Shown here piece by piece: positions 1 through 7,894 of a stretch of 64,000 nucleotides of DNA. The position numbers and the translations under genes are program-made. This DNA comes from Paenibacillus oryzae (GTDB taxonomy: Bacteria; Bacillota; Bacilli; Paenibacillales; Paenibacillaceae): assembly GCF_001675045.1 (NCBI RefSeq), contig NZ_LYPA01000046.1:91678-155677 (forward strand). Reading direction: 5' to 3'. The notes below the pieces were generated by a model. It saw only the letters and a list, made by a program, of their open reading frames with translations, did no database searches and was not told where the DNA came from. Positions within the stretch are counted from its first letter, which is position 1. Each line of letters opens with the position of its first letter.

Positions 1-333
1 AAGCGATTGCAAGCTATAGAAACTTCGTTTTCTGTTGATTGGGAAAAAAGAGAGTGTGTAGTGGATGGCCGGCGGATTGCGATGTCGGAGAAAGAGTTTT
101 TGCTGATTCGCATTTTGTACGAAAATGCCAATCGGCTTGTGCCGCTTGATGTCATCAAATCCAGCGTTTGGCCTGAAAGAGCGGTGGAGGATGCCGGTAT
201 TCCGAATGTTACGCTTGATGAATTAAACGCCCTCATATATCGTTTAAGAAAAAAATATGGAAAAGATACGTTTATGATCAGCGCTGTGCGGGGAATCGGC
301 TACGTGCTGGAATCTGAATTGAAATCGTCCTGA
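1..333 (+). CDS. OmpR/PhoB-type winged-helix regulator, C-terminal part
   Basis: The frame is open from base 1, and the first possible start (TTG at 7) has no visible ribosome binding site, so this is probably the C-terminal end of a protein that begins upstream. The roughly 108 visible residues form a trans_reg_C winged helix: a short beta lead-in, then helices around EKEFLLIRILYENANRLVPLDVI, a recognition-helix region ending in LIYRLRKKYG, and the closing hairpin VRGIGYVLE typical of OmpR/PhoB-family DNA-binding domains. No receiver domain can be seen in the window. Only 13 bases separate it from the MurA-like gene downstream, so the two are probably co-transcribed. Confidence 0.8.
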   Translation, partial: KRLQAIETSFSVDWEKRECVVDGRRIAMSEKEFLLIRILYENANRLVPLDVIKSSVWPERAVEDAGIPNVTLDELNALIYRLRKKYGKDTFMISAVRGIGYVLESELKSS

Positions 334-346
334 CAAAGGCGGGAAT

Positions 347-1651
347 ATGATGTTGAAAATGATTCAAACCGAATTATCCGGCCCGTTGAACGGGACCGTT
401 CATATACCGGGAGCGAAGAATAGCTCTCTTGCCATTCTAGCAGCTGCTTGTCTGGCGGACGATATCGTAAAGCTGGAAGGCATTCCGACGATTGAGGATG
501 TCCGCGTCATTGCAGACATAAGCCGGGATATCGGCATGGGGTTTAGACAGGAGAAGGGACAAGTCATTATTGATCCACGCTGGATTCATAGCGCCACGAT
601 CGACCCCGGCAAAGCTTCGAACTATCGGGCATCGTATTATTTTGCCGGTGCGTTGCTTGCCAAGTTTGGCAAGGTCACGATTGGATTTCCGGGAGGAGAC
701 GACTTCCACGCCAGACCGATTGATCAGCATATGAAGGCGTTTCGGGCGCTTGGAGCAGAAATTCAGCTGTTCAATGATTATTATATCGTAGAGGCTTCAG
801 TGCTGAGAGGCGCAACCATTTATTTTGACACCATAACCTCTGGGGCAACCATTAATGCCATGCTGGCTGCTGTGCGCGCACAAGGGGTAACAAGGCTGCA
901 TAATGCCGCTATGGACCCGGAAGTGGTGGATACGGCGGCCTTTCTGAATCTTCTCGGTGCGCGAATATTCGGAGCGGGGACGGATTCCATTCGTATTGAA
1001 GGCGTTCCTTATTTGAATGGAGGCGCATATTCCATCATTCCGGATCGGCTCATTGCCGGGGCGTTCCTGATGGCTGCCGGGCTTCGCGGGGGCCGGATTA
1101 CCGTCAAGGATGTTATTCCTGAGCATATGGGCACCTGTCTGGCCAAGCTTGAGGAGGTTGGGCTGCAGGTGGAATGCGGGGAAAACCATATTACCGCTTA
1201 CGGTACGGGCAGGCTGAGAGCCACTCGCGTTCGTACAGGCATGTACCCCGGCTTTGCTACTGACCTGCAGCAGCCGATGACCGCCCTTCTTCTCAACGCC
1301 GGGGGAAAAAGCATAGTTACCGACCGTATTTATCCCAAGCGCTTTGCTCATGTGCCTCAGCTTCGCAGGCTCGGCGCGGAGATTGAGCTGCGTAAGGAAA
1401 GCGCCTTTATAACCGGAGGCCGTCCTCTTCAAGGCGGGTGGGTTCATGCGACGGATGTTCGCGCAGGCACCTGTCTGATTATGGCGGGTCTCACAGCCGA
1501 AGGCCGCACAAACATAACGGGAATCGAGCATATCGAGCGAGGATACGAGGATGTTATCGGAAGCTTCAAATCCATTGGAGCCAAGCTTTCGATGGTGGAG
1601 ATGGACCGTGAGGAAGCATACCCATATGTATCAAAGAGCGCCCATCAGTAG
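347..1651 (+). CDS. murA: MurA-family UDP-GlcNAc enolpyruvyl transferase with Cys-to-Asp active site
   Basis: This 434-residue protein has full MurA length and should transfer enolpyruvate from PEP to UDP-N-acetylglucosamine, the first committed step of peptidoglycan synthesis, in the cytoplasm. The Lys-Asn pair of PGAKN (K24), the Arg of HARP (R123), the Asp of GFATD and the Arg of DVRAG match MurA substrate-binding and catalytic positions. The loop that normally reads PGGC reads PGGDDFHARP, so Asp118 stands where E. coli has Cys115, the fosfomycin target. Asp-type MurA enzymes are known in mycobacteria and chlamydiae and are insensitive to fosfomycin. The next loop residues (DFH instead of TIG) also diverge. 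ATG 347 follows AAAGG by seven bases. It is probably a paralogue rather than the housekeeping enzyme; a specialised role cannot be excluded. Confidence 0.88.
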   Translation: MMLKMIQTELSGPLNGTVHIPGAKNSSLAILAAACLADDIVKLEGIPTIEDVRVIADISRDIGMGFRQEKGQVIIDPRWIHSATIDPGKASNYRASYYFAGALLAKFGKVTIGFPGGDDFHARPIDQHMKAFRALGAEIQLFNDYYIVEASVLRGATIYFDTITSGATINAMLAAVRAQGVTRLHNAAMDPEVVDTAAFLNLLGARIFGAGTDSIRIEGVPYLNGGAYSIIPDRLIAGAFLMAAGLRGGRITVKDVIPEHMGTCLAKLEEVGLQVECGENHITAYGTGRLRATRVRTGMYPGFATDLQQPMTALLLNAGGKSIVTDRIYPKRFAHVPQLRRLGAEIELRKESAFITGGRPLQGGWVHATDVRAGTCLIMAGLTAEGRTNITGIEHIERGYEDVIGSFKSIGAKLSMVEMDREEAYPYVSKSAHQ

Positions 1652-1664
1652 AGGGCGCTCTTTG
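1632..1664 (+). terminator. Hairpin spanning the murA stop codon
   Basis: A perfect 12-bp stem (CAAAGAGCGCCC at 1632-1643, GGGCGCTCTTTG at 1653-1664) encloses a 9-base loop that contains most of the murA stop codon. The downstream run is weak (GGTTAAA), so it may act as an inefficient terminator or protect the transcript end. Confidence 0.55.
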
Positions 1665-1880
1665 GTTAAATGACATGCTGGAAGTTATTACAAGAATGAA
1701 GCGGCTTTACAACGTGGAGGGAAGCGATCCTAACCCCGTATCCAGCAATGATTATTCAGGATTTATATTGTTTTAAACAATCACATAATGGTAAGATTAA
1801 ATGAGAACATTTGTTTGTTTATTGTGCGATTTCCTCGTGGTTGAGGTAAAAAGTGGTTGAGGTGAAAAGGGGGAATTAAC

Positions 1881-3116
1881 GTGGATGATACGTGCGAAAT
1901 CCATCTGACGAAAAGCCAGGCGAGGCATTTTTTGTTAATGAAGCATGGGTTGTTGGGGGAATATCGCTTTTTTGGAAAAGAAGGCGTTATGGATTTTGTA
2001 CGGCAGGCCGGCTGTATTCAATATGACCCCATTGATGTTTGCGGCAAAAACGCGGAGCTAACACTGCAATCGCGCATTAAAGGCTTTTCCAAGAGCATGC
2101 TGGATGAATTATTGTATCAGGACCGATTACTGGTGGATTATCCCGACAAAAATTTGGCTATTGTCCCTGTGGAGGACTGGCCGTATTTTGAGCGATACCG
2201 AAAAGCCGCGCGACAGCATGCTGAACGTTATCCCGCAATGGAGGCTTTGGCAGACCAAGTCAGGGATTCTATTCAAAGCAACGGGGAGATAAGCTCAAAT
2301 GAGCTGAAGCTGGAGGGGGATTTCACCTGGCAATCAGCGATTCATTGGAGCGGCGGTAGCAATGCATCGCGGTCGGTGCTGGAGCAGATGTATTCAACAG
2401 GCGAGTTGATTATCCACCACAAAAAAGGGACTCGCAAATATTATGATTTTGCCCAAAAGTACATACCGCCCCATTTGCTGAATGCGCCGGAGCCGCTAGA
2501 GGACGAGCTGCAGCATTACAAATGGAGGGTAATGCGCCGTATCGGCGCCGTGGGGCTTTTATGGAATCGCGCTTCGGATGCCTGGCTGAATATTTGGGGG
2601 TTGAAGTCGGAGCAGCGAAATGAGGTTTTCCGCCAATTGCTGGCTGAGCATCGTATTGCTGCTGTTTCAGTAGAGCAAATGAAAGATAAGCTATATTGCC
2701 GTTGGGAGGATTTGCCGCTTATTGAAGCTGTTTTGCAAAACCCAAAGCCCAAACCGCGCTGCGAGCTGATCGCCCCGCTTGACAACCTGATGTGGGATCG
2801 AAAACTGATTAACGAATTGTTTGGCTTCGATTATACATGGGAGATTTATACGCCTGAAAGCAAGCGGAAATACGGTTATTATGTGCTGCCTCTATTGTAT
2901 GGGGAACGATTTATCGGGCGGGCCGAAATCGTTGCGGAACGAAAAGCCGGTAGGCTTGTTGTTAAAAACGTATGGTTCGAAGATGGCGTTACGTTATCCA
3001 AGCAAATGCAAAAAGCACTGAAAAATAGCTTTGAAAGATTTGCACAATTCAACGGCTGCCAGCTGGCTTTTTCAGAAAAATGCTTATATGACAATGCGGG
3101 CTTTAAGACGCTTTGA
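1881..3116 (+). CDS. YcaQ/AlkX-like winged-helix DNA glycosylase
   Basis: This 411-residue protein belongs to the HTH_42 (YcaQ/AlkZ-related) family, whose characterised members excise bulky or crosslinked alkylpurines from DNA. The N-terminal winged-helix region carries IQYDPIDVCGKNAELTLQSR, and Q47-Y48-D49 matches the Q-hydrophobic-D catalytic motif of YcaQ-type members. The C-terminal third has the family block LIAPLDNLMWDR followed by FIGRAEI. The GTG start at 1881 follows an AAGGGGGAA ribosome binding site. It stands alone between two terminators. The family assignment is firm, but the lesion substrate cannot be told from the sequence. Confidence 0.85.
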   Translation: MDDTCEIHLTKSQARHFLLMKHGLLGEYRFFGKEGVMDFVRQAGCIQYDPIDVCGKNAELTLQSRIKGFSKSMLDELLYQDRLLVDYPDKNLAIVPVEDWPYFERYRKAARQHAERYPAMEALADQVRDSIQSNGEISSNELKLEGDFTWQSAIHWSGGSNASRSVLEQMYSTGELIIHHKKGTRKYYDFAQKYIPPHLLNAPEPLEDELQHYKWRVMRRIGAVGLLWNRASDAWLNIWGLKSEQRNEVFRQLLAEHRIAAVSVEQMKDKLYCRWEDLPLIEAVLQNPKPKPRCELIAPLDNLMWDRKLINELFGFDYTWEIYTPESKRKYGYYVLPLLYGERFIGRAEIVAERKAGRLVVKNVWFEDGVTLSKQMQKALKNSFERFAQFNGCQLAFSEKCLYDNAGFKTL

Positions 3117-3159
3117 AAGAGGGTAGTTCTGTCTGAAAGGAAGGATACCAAAGGAAGGA

Positions 3160-3192
3160 GCCCCTTTTGCATATTGGCAAAAGAGGCTTTTT
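3160..3192 (+). terminator. Rho-independent terminator after the YcaQ-like gene
   Basis: Stem GCCCCTTTTGC (3160-3170) pairs with GCAAAAGAGGC (3177-3187) with one mismatch and is followed by TTTTT. The position 44 bases after the stop codon fits termination of the 1881-3116 gene. Confidence 0.75.
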
Positions 3193-3221
3193 GGCGTAGT
3201 TACCCTTTACTGCCGGATTAG

Positions 3222-3473
3222 TTAGCGTGCAGCCTTTTGCCGGTTCAGCTCTTTGCGATGCTTTCTGCGATAGCCTAAATGCTCTGTCGGCACCGCTTTG
3301 TCAGCGGTGGCTGCATCGACCGAGTTACATTTTTTGCATACTTTTAATAGTTTGCCTTCCGAGTTTGTTGCAGAATAAAGCAGCTTAACTCTTGTTGATA
3401 GACAAAGCGGGCAAATTCCTCTGCCTCTGGAGGGGGTTTTCCATAAGCCTTTACCACGAGTTGTTTTAGCCAT
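3222..3473 (-). CDS. Small zinc-ribbon protein of unknown function
   Basis: The 83-residue product is very basic and has two Cys pairs, CPLC (residues 21-24) and CKKC (46-49), spaced like a treble-clef or zinc-ribbon knuckle. The tail is rich in Arg and Lys (YRRKHRKELNRQKAAR), suggesting RNA or ribosome contact, but no known ribosomal protein is recognised. The start is set at the ATG at 3473 because AAAGGAG lies seven bases upstream; a longer in-frame ATG at 3494 would place that site inside the coding region. It is monocistronic. The function is unknown. Confidence 0.75.
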   Translation of the reverse strand: MAKTTRGKGLWKTPSRGRGICPLCLSTRVKLLYSATNSEGKLLKVCKKCNSVDAATADKAVPTEHLGYRRKHRKELNRQKAAR

Positions 3474-3721
3474 AAAAGCTCCTTTCAATTTCACCGGTAT
3501 TTACATCATCTTTATGTGAAACAGCTGATATTTATAATCATAAAGGCCAAATTTCGCAAAGAAAAGGTAAAGAACAGTTATGATTAAATAGTCCTCTTTT
3601 TGAGATTTTTACAAGCTTCTGGTAATGAATGAGTATAGTCATTTTATACGTTTTTTCGTTTAATCTTTTGACGGATAATAGGAATGGAGTATGATTACGG
3701 GTTAATTGAGGAGTCGTAGAT

Positions 3722-4279
3722 ATGAAAATTGAAGGGGAAAAAGTCCGTCTCTCCAAAATAGACGAAAATAACTTGAGCTTTGTTAGCGAATTGGAATGTA
3801 ATAGTATGGTTTGGCAGTATGAGGAGTCTGTGGAAAAGGACAAGGAGGCTGCCAGGAGCAAATATAGGGAACAAATGAATTCGCAGTATCATTATGATTT
3901 TGTCATCACAAAAGAGAGTAATGATAGCGAGAGTACTGATTTGGAATCGCCTATCGGGATCGTTCAAGCCTGGAGCTACGTGGAGCATAGGCATAGCTGG
4001 GAGCTGGGTTTTGGCATGCTTGCGGATTATCAGGGCAAAGGCTACGGGTATGAGGCTGTTCAGTTATTGCTGCAATATATGTTTGAAACAACAAACGCCC
4101 GAAAAATCGTTGGCATGTGCAATAGCAAAAATGTGAAATCAATCAAGCTCATGGAAAAGCTGAATATGACTAGAGAGGGGATTTTTAAAGAGGAATTTTT
4201 ATGGAACGGCAACTATTGCGATCAATATTTTTATTCGATTCTAAAAAAAGAATGGCAATCGGCTAACAAGGGAGGTTAG
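3722..4279 (+). CDS. GNAT-family N-acetyltransferase (RimJ/RimL type)
   Basis: The 185-residue protein has the layout of the RimJ/RimL (Acetyltransf_3) branch. The N-terminal strand is IEGEKVRLSKIDENNL, the central strand is WELGFGMLADYQGKGYG with the acetyl-CoA pyrophosphate loop (GKGYG), and motif B is NSKNVKSIKLMEKLNM before the last strands. It probably transfers an acetyl group from acetyl-CoA to a small amine or a protein N-terminus; the acceptor is unknown. ATG 3722 has a GAGGAG site eight to nine bases upstream. The upstream region is AT-rich and the gene appears monocistronic. Confidence 0.86.
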   Translation: MKIEGEKVRLSKIDENNLSFVSELECNSMVWQYEESVEKDKEAARSKYREQMNSQYHYDFVITKESNDSESTDLESPIGIVQAWSYVEHRHSWELGFGMLADYQGKGYGYEAVQLLLQYMFETTNARKIVGMCNSKNVKSIKLMEKLNMTREGIFKEEFLWNGNYCDQYFYSILKKEWQSANKGG

Positions 4280-4289
4280 CGGGTTGCCG

Positions 4290-4315
4290 AAAAAAGCCGC
4301 TTCGTAAGAAGCGGC
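4290..4315 (-). terminator. Terminator of the leftward sugar-isomerase-like gene
   Basis: Stem GCCGCTTC (4296-4303) pairs with GAAGCGGC (4308-4315) around a GTAA loop. On the minus strand it is followed by TTTTTT, so it serves the leftward gene ending at 4418. Confidence 0.75.
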
Positions 4316-4417
4316 AACGACCCAGTTCATTCGGCTGAGAGCGATGCAACGATTCGCTTTCTTCGCCAAGAGAAGTGCAGTGTACCATTTCAGAACTAAA
4401 GTCCTGTAAGGATGTTT

Positions 4418-5242
4418 TTATCGTGCAGCGGCCCGTCCTTCACGTACGAAGCGGGAGGCGGCTTCCATCTGCTCCTCGCGCACATCCTCAAGGGTGACGA
4501 AGCCATGCGGCTTATGCGCCTCCAGCAGGGACCAGAATTGTGGATAATTCAGATTCCCCAGTCCGGCTGCCGTATTTGTTAACCCGCCATCCTCGCCGAG
4601 CTTCATGTCTTTGGCATGTGCGCTGACAATTCTCGGACCCAGCTTGCGGAATGCGTCCTCAATAATGGCGTCGCGCCTTGCAAAGTTTTTTGCATTCAGC
4701 AGATTGCATGGATCAATGACGACGCCAACACAGGAGGAAGGAAAACGCTCCAGCGTCTCCGCCATTGTATCAACGCTGCCGATCAAATGAGGATCGGCTG
4801 CCTCAAGCCCAATCGTGACGCCCCAACGCTCGGCTTCTTCCACAATTTCCTCCAAGGCGCGATGCAAGCGCTCCCAATGCTGCCTATGCTGAGCCGGATC
4901 TGACGGGACGCCAACCTCGGTCGCCACAATTGGCGCACCAAAATGCCGCGCATGCCGCACATGCTCCTTGAAACGGTCCACGTTATGCCGATAGCTTTCG
5001 TTGTCGAGCTCAATCAAGCTGGCATAACAGCCGAGAACGGCAATACCAACCCCCTTTTTGTCAAAAGCGCCTCCGATTTCATTAGCTAATCCCGGGCTAA
5101 GCTTGCCCAAGGAAAAATCAATATTTGCAATCGCTTTGCTCAGCGCAAGCTGAACGTAATTAAATCCACGCTCCGCGACCTTGTCCGCCAGCTTATCGTA
5201 AGGCTGCTTTCCGAGCAGATGGGCCAATACTCCAACCGTCAT
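4418..5242 (-). CDS. Sugar phosphate isomerase/epimerase-like TIM-barrel protein
   Basis: The 274-residue protein is of the AP_endonuc_2 / xylose-isomerase-like TIM-barrel family, which includes sugar epimerases, isomerases and inosose dehydratases acting in the cytoplasm. Visible landmarks are ERGFNYVQLALSKA near the N-terminus and metal-ligand-type acidic and His residues in VTIGLEAAD, VGVVIDPCNLL, SAHAKDMK and GFVTLEDVREE. ATG 5242 has an AGGGGGAAG site. No operon partner is near, so the substrate is not predictable. The family is well supported; the exact reaction is not. Confidence 0.85.
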   Translation of the reverse strand: MTVGVLAHLLGKQPYDKLADKVAERGFNYVQLALSKAIANIDFSLGKLSPGLANEIGGAFDKKGVGIAVLGCYASLIELDNESYRHNVDRFKEHVRHARHFGAPIVATEVGVPSDPAQHRQHWERLHRALEEIVEEAERWGVTIGLEAADPHLIGSVDTMAETLERFPSSCVGVVIDPCNLLNAKNFARRDAIIEDAFRKLGPRIVSAHAKDMKLGEDGGLTNTAAGLGNLNYPQFWSLLEAHKPHGFVTLEDVREEQMEAASRFVREGRAAAR

Positions 5243-5409
5243 TTTGCTTCCCCCTTGTGTGTAAATGTTAGGTTTGCTCTATTATATCATTGCACCGACA
5301 GCTAAGGAATTGTTTAAAGGTTGGTGAAACTTTATGGTATGTTTGATTTTTTCATTCGTGGGCTTATGTGTAAATCAGCTTGTTTTTTTATAACCTGATC
5401 TGTCATTTT

Positions 5410-5592
5410 CCGGTCACTGATGACCGTTAGAGTCTGAAAAAGGGGGATTCGTCTTGAACAACGGTCACCCGTGTCCTTTAGCGATCAAAATGAGAGCAAT
5501 CGGACGGGATTATGCGGTTTTACGGACGCCAATGTCCTTAAGAAACTAACAATCCGTTAAAAACGCCTTTTAAAGGTCATTGTTGTCCGTAA
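5410..5592. repeat. Four-palindrome array, 51-61-51 spacing (copy X)
   Basis: The 480-bp space between divergent genes at 5242 and 5723 holds four degenerate palindromes of the type ACGGACA-n-TGTCCGTTA. Their left arms begin at 5410, 5461, 5522 and 5573, so the steps are 51, 61 and 51 bases. A second array with the same steps lies at 44179-44360. The sequences between the palindromes are not obviously alike. No ORF is supported here. Confidence 0.7.
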
Positions 5593-5722
5593 GATTGGAC
5601 ACATCATTTCCTGTTTCCTTGTTCATACTCCGTTCATGTTGTCGTCATGGAGAGTACATCTTGGCTGATTAGACTTAAATGAATGGATTGTTGAGCCATT
5701 AGAAAGATAAGGATAGGAGCAG

Positions 5723-6751
5723 ATGAAATTGACGCAGCTAGAAATAAAGGAAAAACGGAGCCGTTCGAAAATAAAAAAAGCATTGTTCATTTTGCTTAAA
5801 ATAATCACGGTGCTAGTCATGTTGCTTGTGTTATTTGTTGTGATTGTGTATACCGTAAACAAGATTAGCAGCAATGCCGAGCAAAAAAGAATGGAGCCTT
5901 ACGGCCAGCATGTATCTGTAGACGGAAAGCTGATGAATATTTCGGTTCAAGGTGAAGGCGAAGAAACGATTGTGCTGCTGCCCGGCTTTGGCAATCCGTC
6001 GCCGTATCATGATTTTAAACCGCTCGTAAGAGAATTAACTCCTTATTACCGGGTTGTGGTAGTAGAACCTTTTGGTTACGGTTTGAGCGATCAGACTGAT
6101 AAGGAGCGCAGCACGGCGAATATCGTAAGCGAGATTCATGAAGCGCTGCAGAGTCTTCAAATTGACCGTTATATTCTGATGGGTCACTCCATTTCAGGAA
6201 TCTATAGTCTGGATTACGTGAATCAATATCCAGATGAAGTGAGTGCGTTTGTTGGGCTGGATAGCAGCGTCCCGGCGTTAAGCGAGCAGAAGATTGATTC
6301 GTCAATGACCGCGCCGGTTAAATGGTTCCGTAATTTGGGCTTTGCGCGTTTACAGATCAAGCTGGAGGCTGATCCTTATGACGGACTGGCCTATGATGAA
6401 AAAACGAAGGAGCAATTGAGCATTTTGATACGTAAAAACAGGTTCAACAATACTCAATTAAATGAAGCCGAAAGCATGTTTGATAATTTCCTGACGGCTC
6501 AGACGCAAGCTCTTCCAGCTGATCTGCCCGTCCTGCTTTTTGTCCAGGCTAATCATCCGGCAACAGATCAGTGGGTGCCCGAGCATGAGAAGCAAATAAA
6601 GGACTCTGCAAATGCGGAGCTGGTGCTAGTGGAAGGGGATCACTACCTGTATCGCACCCATTCAAAAGAAATCGCTGAAAGCTTTAGAGGGTTTATGGCG
6701 GAGCTTGGGAACGGGGCAGCCTTTATTGACAGTGCTGCTGGAAACCATTAA
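5723..6751 (+). CDS. Membrane-anchored alpha/beta hydrolase
   Basis: The 342-residue protein has a basic N-terminus (residues 8-20) and one membrane segment at about 21-45, so the hydrolase domain should face outside. The alpha/beta hydrolase fold shows the oxyanion region LLPGFGNPSPYHDF, the nucleophile elbow GHSISG with Ser156, and the catalytic His in EGDHYLYRTH near the C-terminus; an Asp in the region after PVLLFVQ would complete the triad. The substrate is unknown and could be an ester, lactone or peptide. ATG 5723 has a TAGGAGC site upstream. It is transcribed alone, downstream of the palindrome array. Confidence 0.86.
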   Translation: MKLTQLEIKEKRSRSKIKKALFILLKIITVLVMLLVLFVVIVYTVNKISSNAEQKRMEPYGQHVSVDGKLMNISVQGEGEETIVLLPGFGNPSPYHDFKPLVRELTPYYRVVVVEPFGYGLSDQTDKERSTANIVSEIHEALQSLQIDRYILMGHSISGIYSLDYVNQYPDEVSAFVGLDSSVPALSEQKIDSSMTAPVKWFRNLGFARLQIKLEADPYDGLAYDEKTKEQLSILIRKNRFNNTQLNEAESMFDNFLTAQTQALPADLPVLLFVQANHPATDQWVPEHEKQIKDSANAELVLVEGDHYLYRTHSKEIAESFRGFMAELGNGAAFIDSAAGNH

Positions 6752-6854
6752 GGTAATGGAAGAATAAAACGTCATGTAGCGGCAGATCAAAAAATCCGCT
6801 TTCCATACTTAATAATGAACGCTTAATCATGAATTTTTACTTTGGAGGCTGCTT

Positions 6855-7169
6855 ATGAGTCAGAAGCAACGTTTTGTTATTACAAGATCCATGCAACCAA
6901 ATGGGGGTGGAGGGGAAATTTCGCTTGAGGAGTGTAAGGCTTATTTTGAAGCAAGAGCGGATTTTACTTATGAAAAAGTGCTGACCGTAAAAGGTCCGGA
7001 GAGCACGATGAGCATAGAAGGCGACTTTTTTATGTGGAGGCACGGGGAAACGCAATTTCCGTTCCGGCATTATATGGGAGATGTGTACGTTGCTATCGCG
7101 CATGAAGATATAGTGCCTGTTATGATTGAAGTTGCAACCTTTTTTCTGGCAGACATTGTGGAGGGGTAA
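6855..7169 (+). CDS. Hypothetical protein, 104 residues
   Basis: A strong TTGGAGG site precedes ATG 6855 and the codon use fits its neighbours, so this is probably a real gene. I do not recognise the product. It is soluble, has no signal peptide, and has a Gly run (NGGGGE at residues 16-21) and a small alpha/beta-looking core (YEKVLTVKGPESTMSIEGDFFMW, then VYVAIAHEDIVPVMIEVATFF). It stands alone between the hydrolase gene and the palindrome array. Confidence 0.65.
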   Translation: MSQKQRFVITRSMQPNGGGGEISLEECKAYFEARADFTYEKVLTVKGPESTMSIEGDFFMWRHGETQFPFRHYMGDVYVAIAHEDIVPVMIEVATFFLADIVEG

Positions 7170-7249
7170 CGGGAATGTCCCGCGCCCCTCGCACATGTAG
7201 GGTAACGTTTGTCTGCTCCATGTGCTTGGTTATGGCCATCGATTCGGTG

Positions 7250-7312
7250 GAAAGGAAAGGCGAGGGAGAAAAAGGGATAAAGAGGGATAAAGAGGGAGAA
7301 AGAGGGAGAAAG
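7250..7312. repeat. Purine-rich microsatellite
   Basis: GGGATAAAGA and GGGAGAAAGA decamers recur in a strongly purine-rich stretch on the plus strand just before the palindrome array. No coding role is supported. Confidence 0.6.
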
Positions 7313-7407
7313 AGTCCTGACGTTTGTCTCATTTCCTCTTCAATTTTTAATGCTTGAAGGGTAGTTGTACGGTACCCCGATTAAGATGCCGTTCACGGCA
7401 AAAAAAC

Positions 7408-7845
7408 GTTGTACGAATAATCGTACAAATCCTCCAGTGCGAAGCCCCGAGGCCTGCATTTTGTACGTATAATCGTACAAATCCCCCAGTGCGAAGCCCC
7501 GAGGCCTGCATTTTGTACGTATAATCGTACAAAGCACCCAGTGTGAAGCCCCGAGGTCTGCAATTTGTACGAATAATCGTACAAATCCCCCAGTGTGAAG
7601 CCCCGCGGCCTGCATTTTGTACGAATAATCGTACAAATCCCCCAGTGTGAAGCCCCGCGGCCTGCATTTTGTACGAATAATCGTACAAATCACCCAGTGT
7701 GAAGCCCCGCGGCCTGCATTTTGTACGAATAATCGTACAAAGCCCCCAGTGTGAAGCCCCGAATCCTGCATTTTGTACGAATAATCGTACAAATCACCCA
7801 GTACGAAGCCCCGAGGCCTGCAATTTGTACGAATAATCGTACAAA
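7408..7845. repeat. Nine-palindrome tandem array, exact 52-bp period
   Basis: Palindromes with 9-bp arms (TTTGTACGA and TCGTACAAA) around ATAA start at 7408, 7460, 7512, 7564, 7616, 7668, 7720, 7772 and 7824. The first has G for T at its first base and copies 2 and 3 have one arm change. They alternate with eight near-identical 30-base spacers containing AGTGTGAAGCCCCG. Because 52 is not a multiple of three, the open minus-strand frames through it are repeat artefacts. It lies about 50 bp beyond the 3' end of the leftward binding-protein gene. Confidence 0.95.
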
Positions 7846-7894
7846 TTGCAAATGCCACTCATGCAAAGCGGCACGCACAACACAAATCTTCATG

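Noticed and set aside
797..1531. 244-codon ORF antisense to murA
   Set aside because: The murA frame is complete and conserved; the antisense frame is a shadow.
7408..7845. CRISPR-like array
   Set aside because: The 30-base spacers are near-identical copies, the repeat is a short perfect palindrome, and no cas genes are nearby.
7340..7858. Minus-strand ORF of 172 codons with repeating peptide, and two overlapping open frames
   Set aside because: All three minus frames are open because the 52-bp repeat lacks stop codons. There is no ribosome site and the peptide simply cycles with the repeat.
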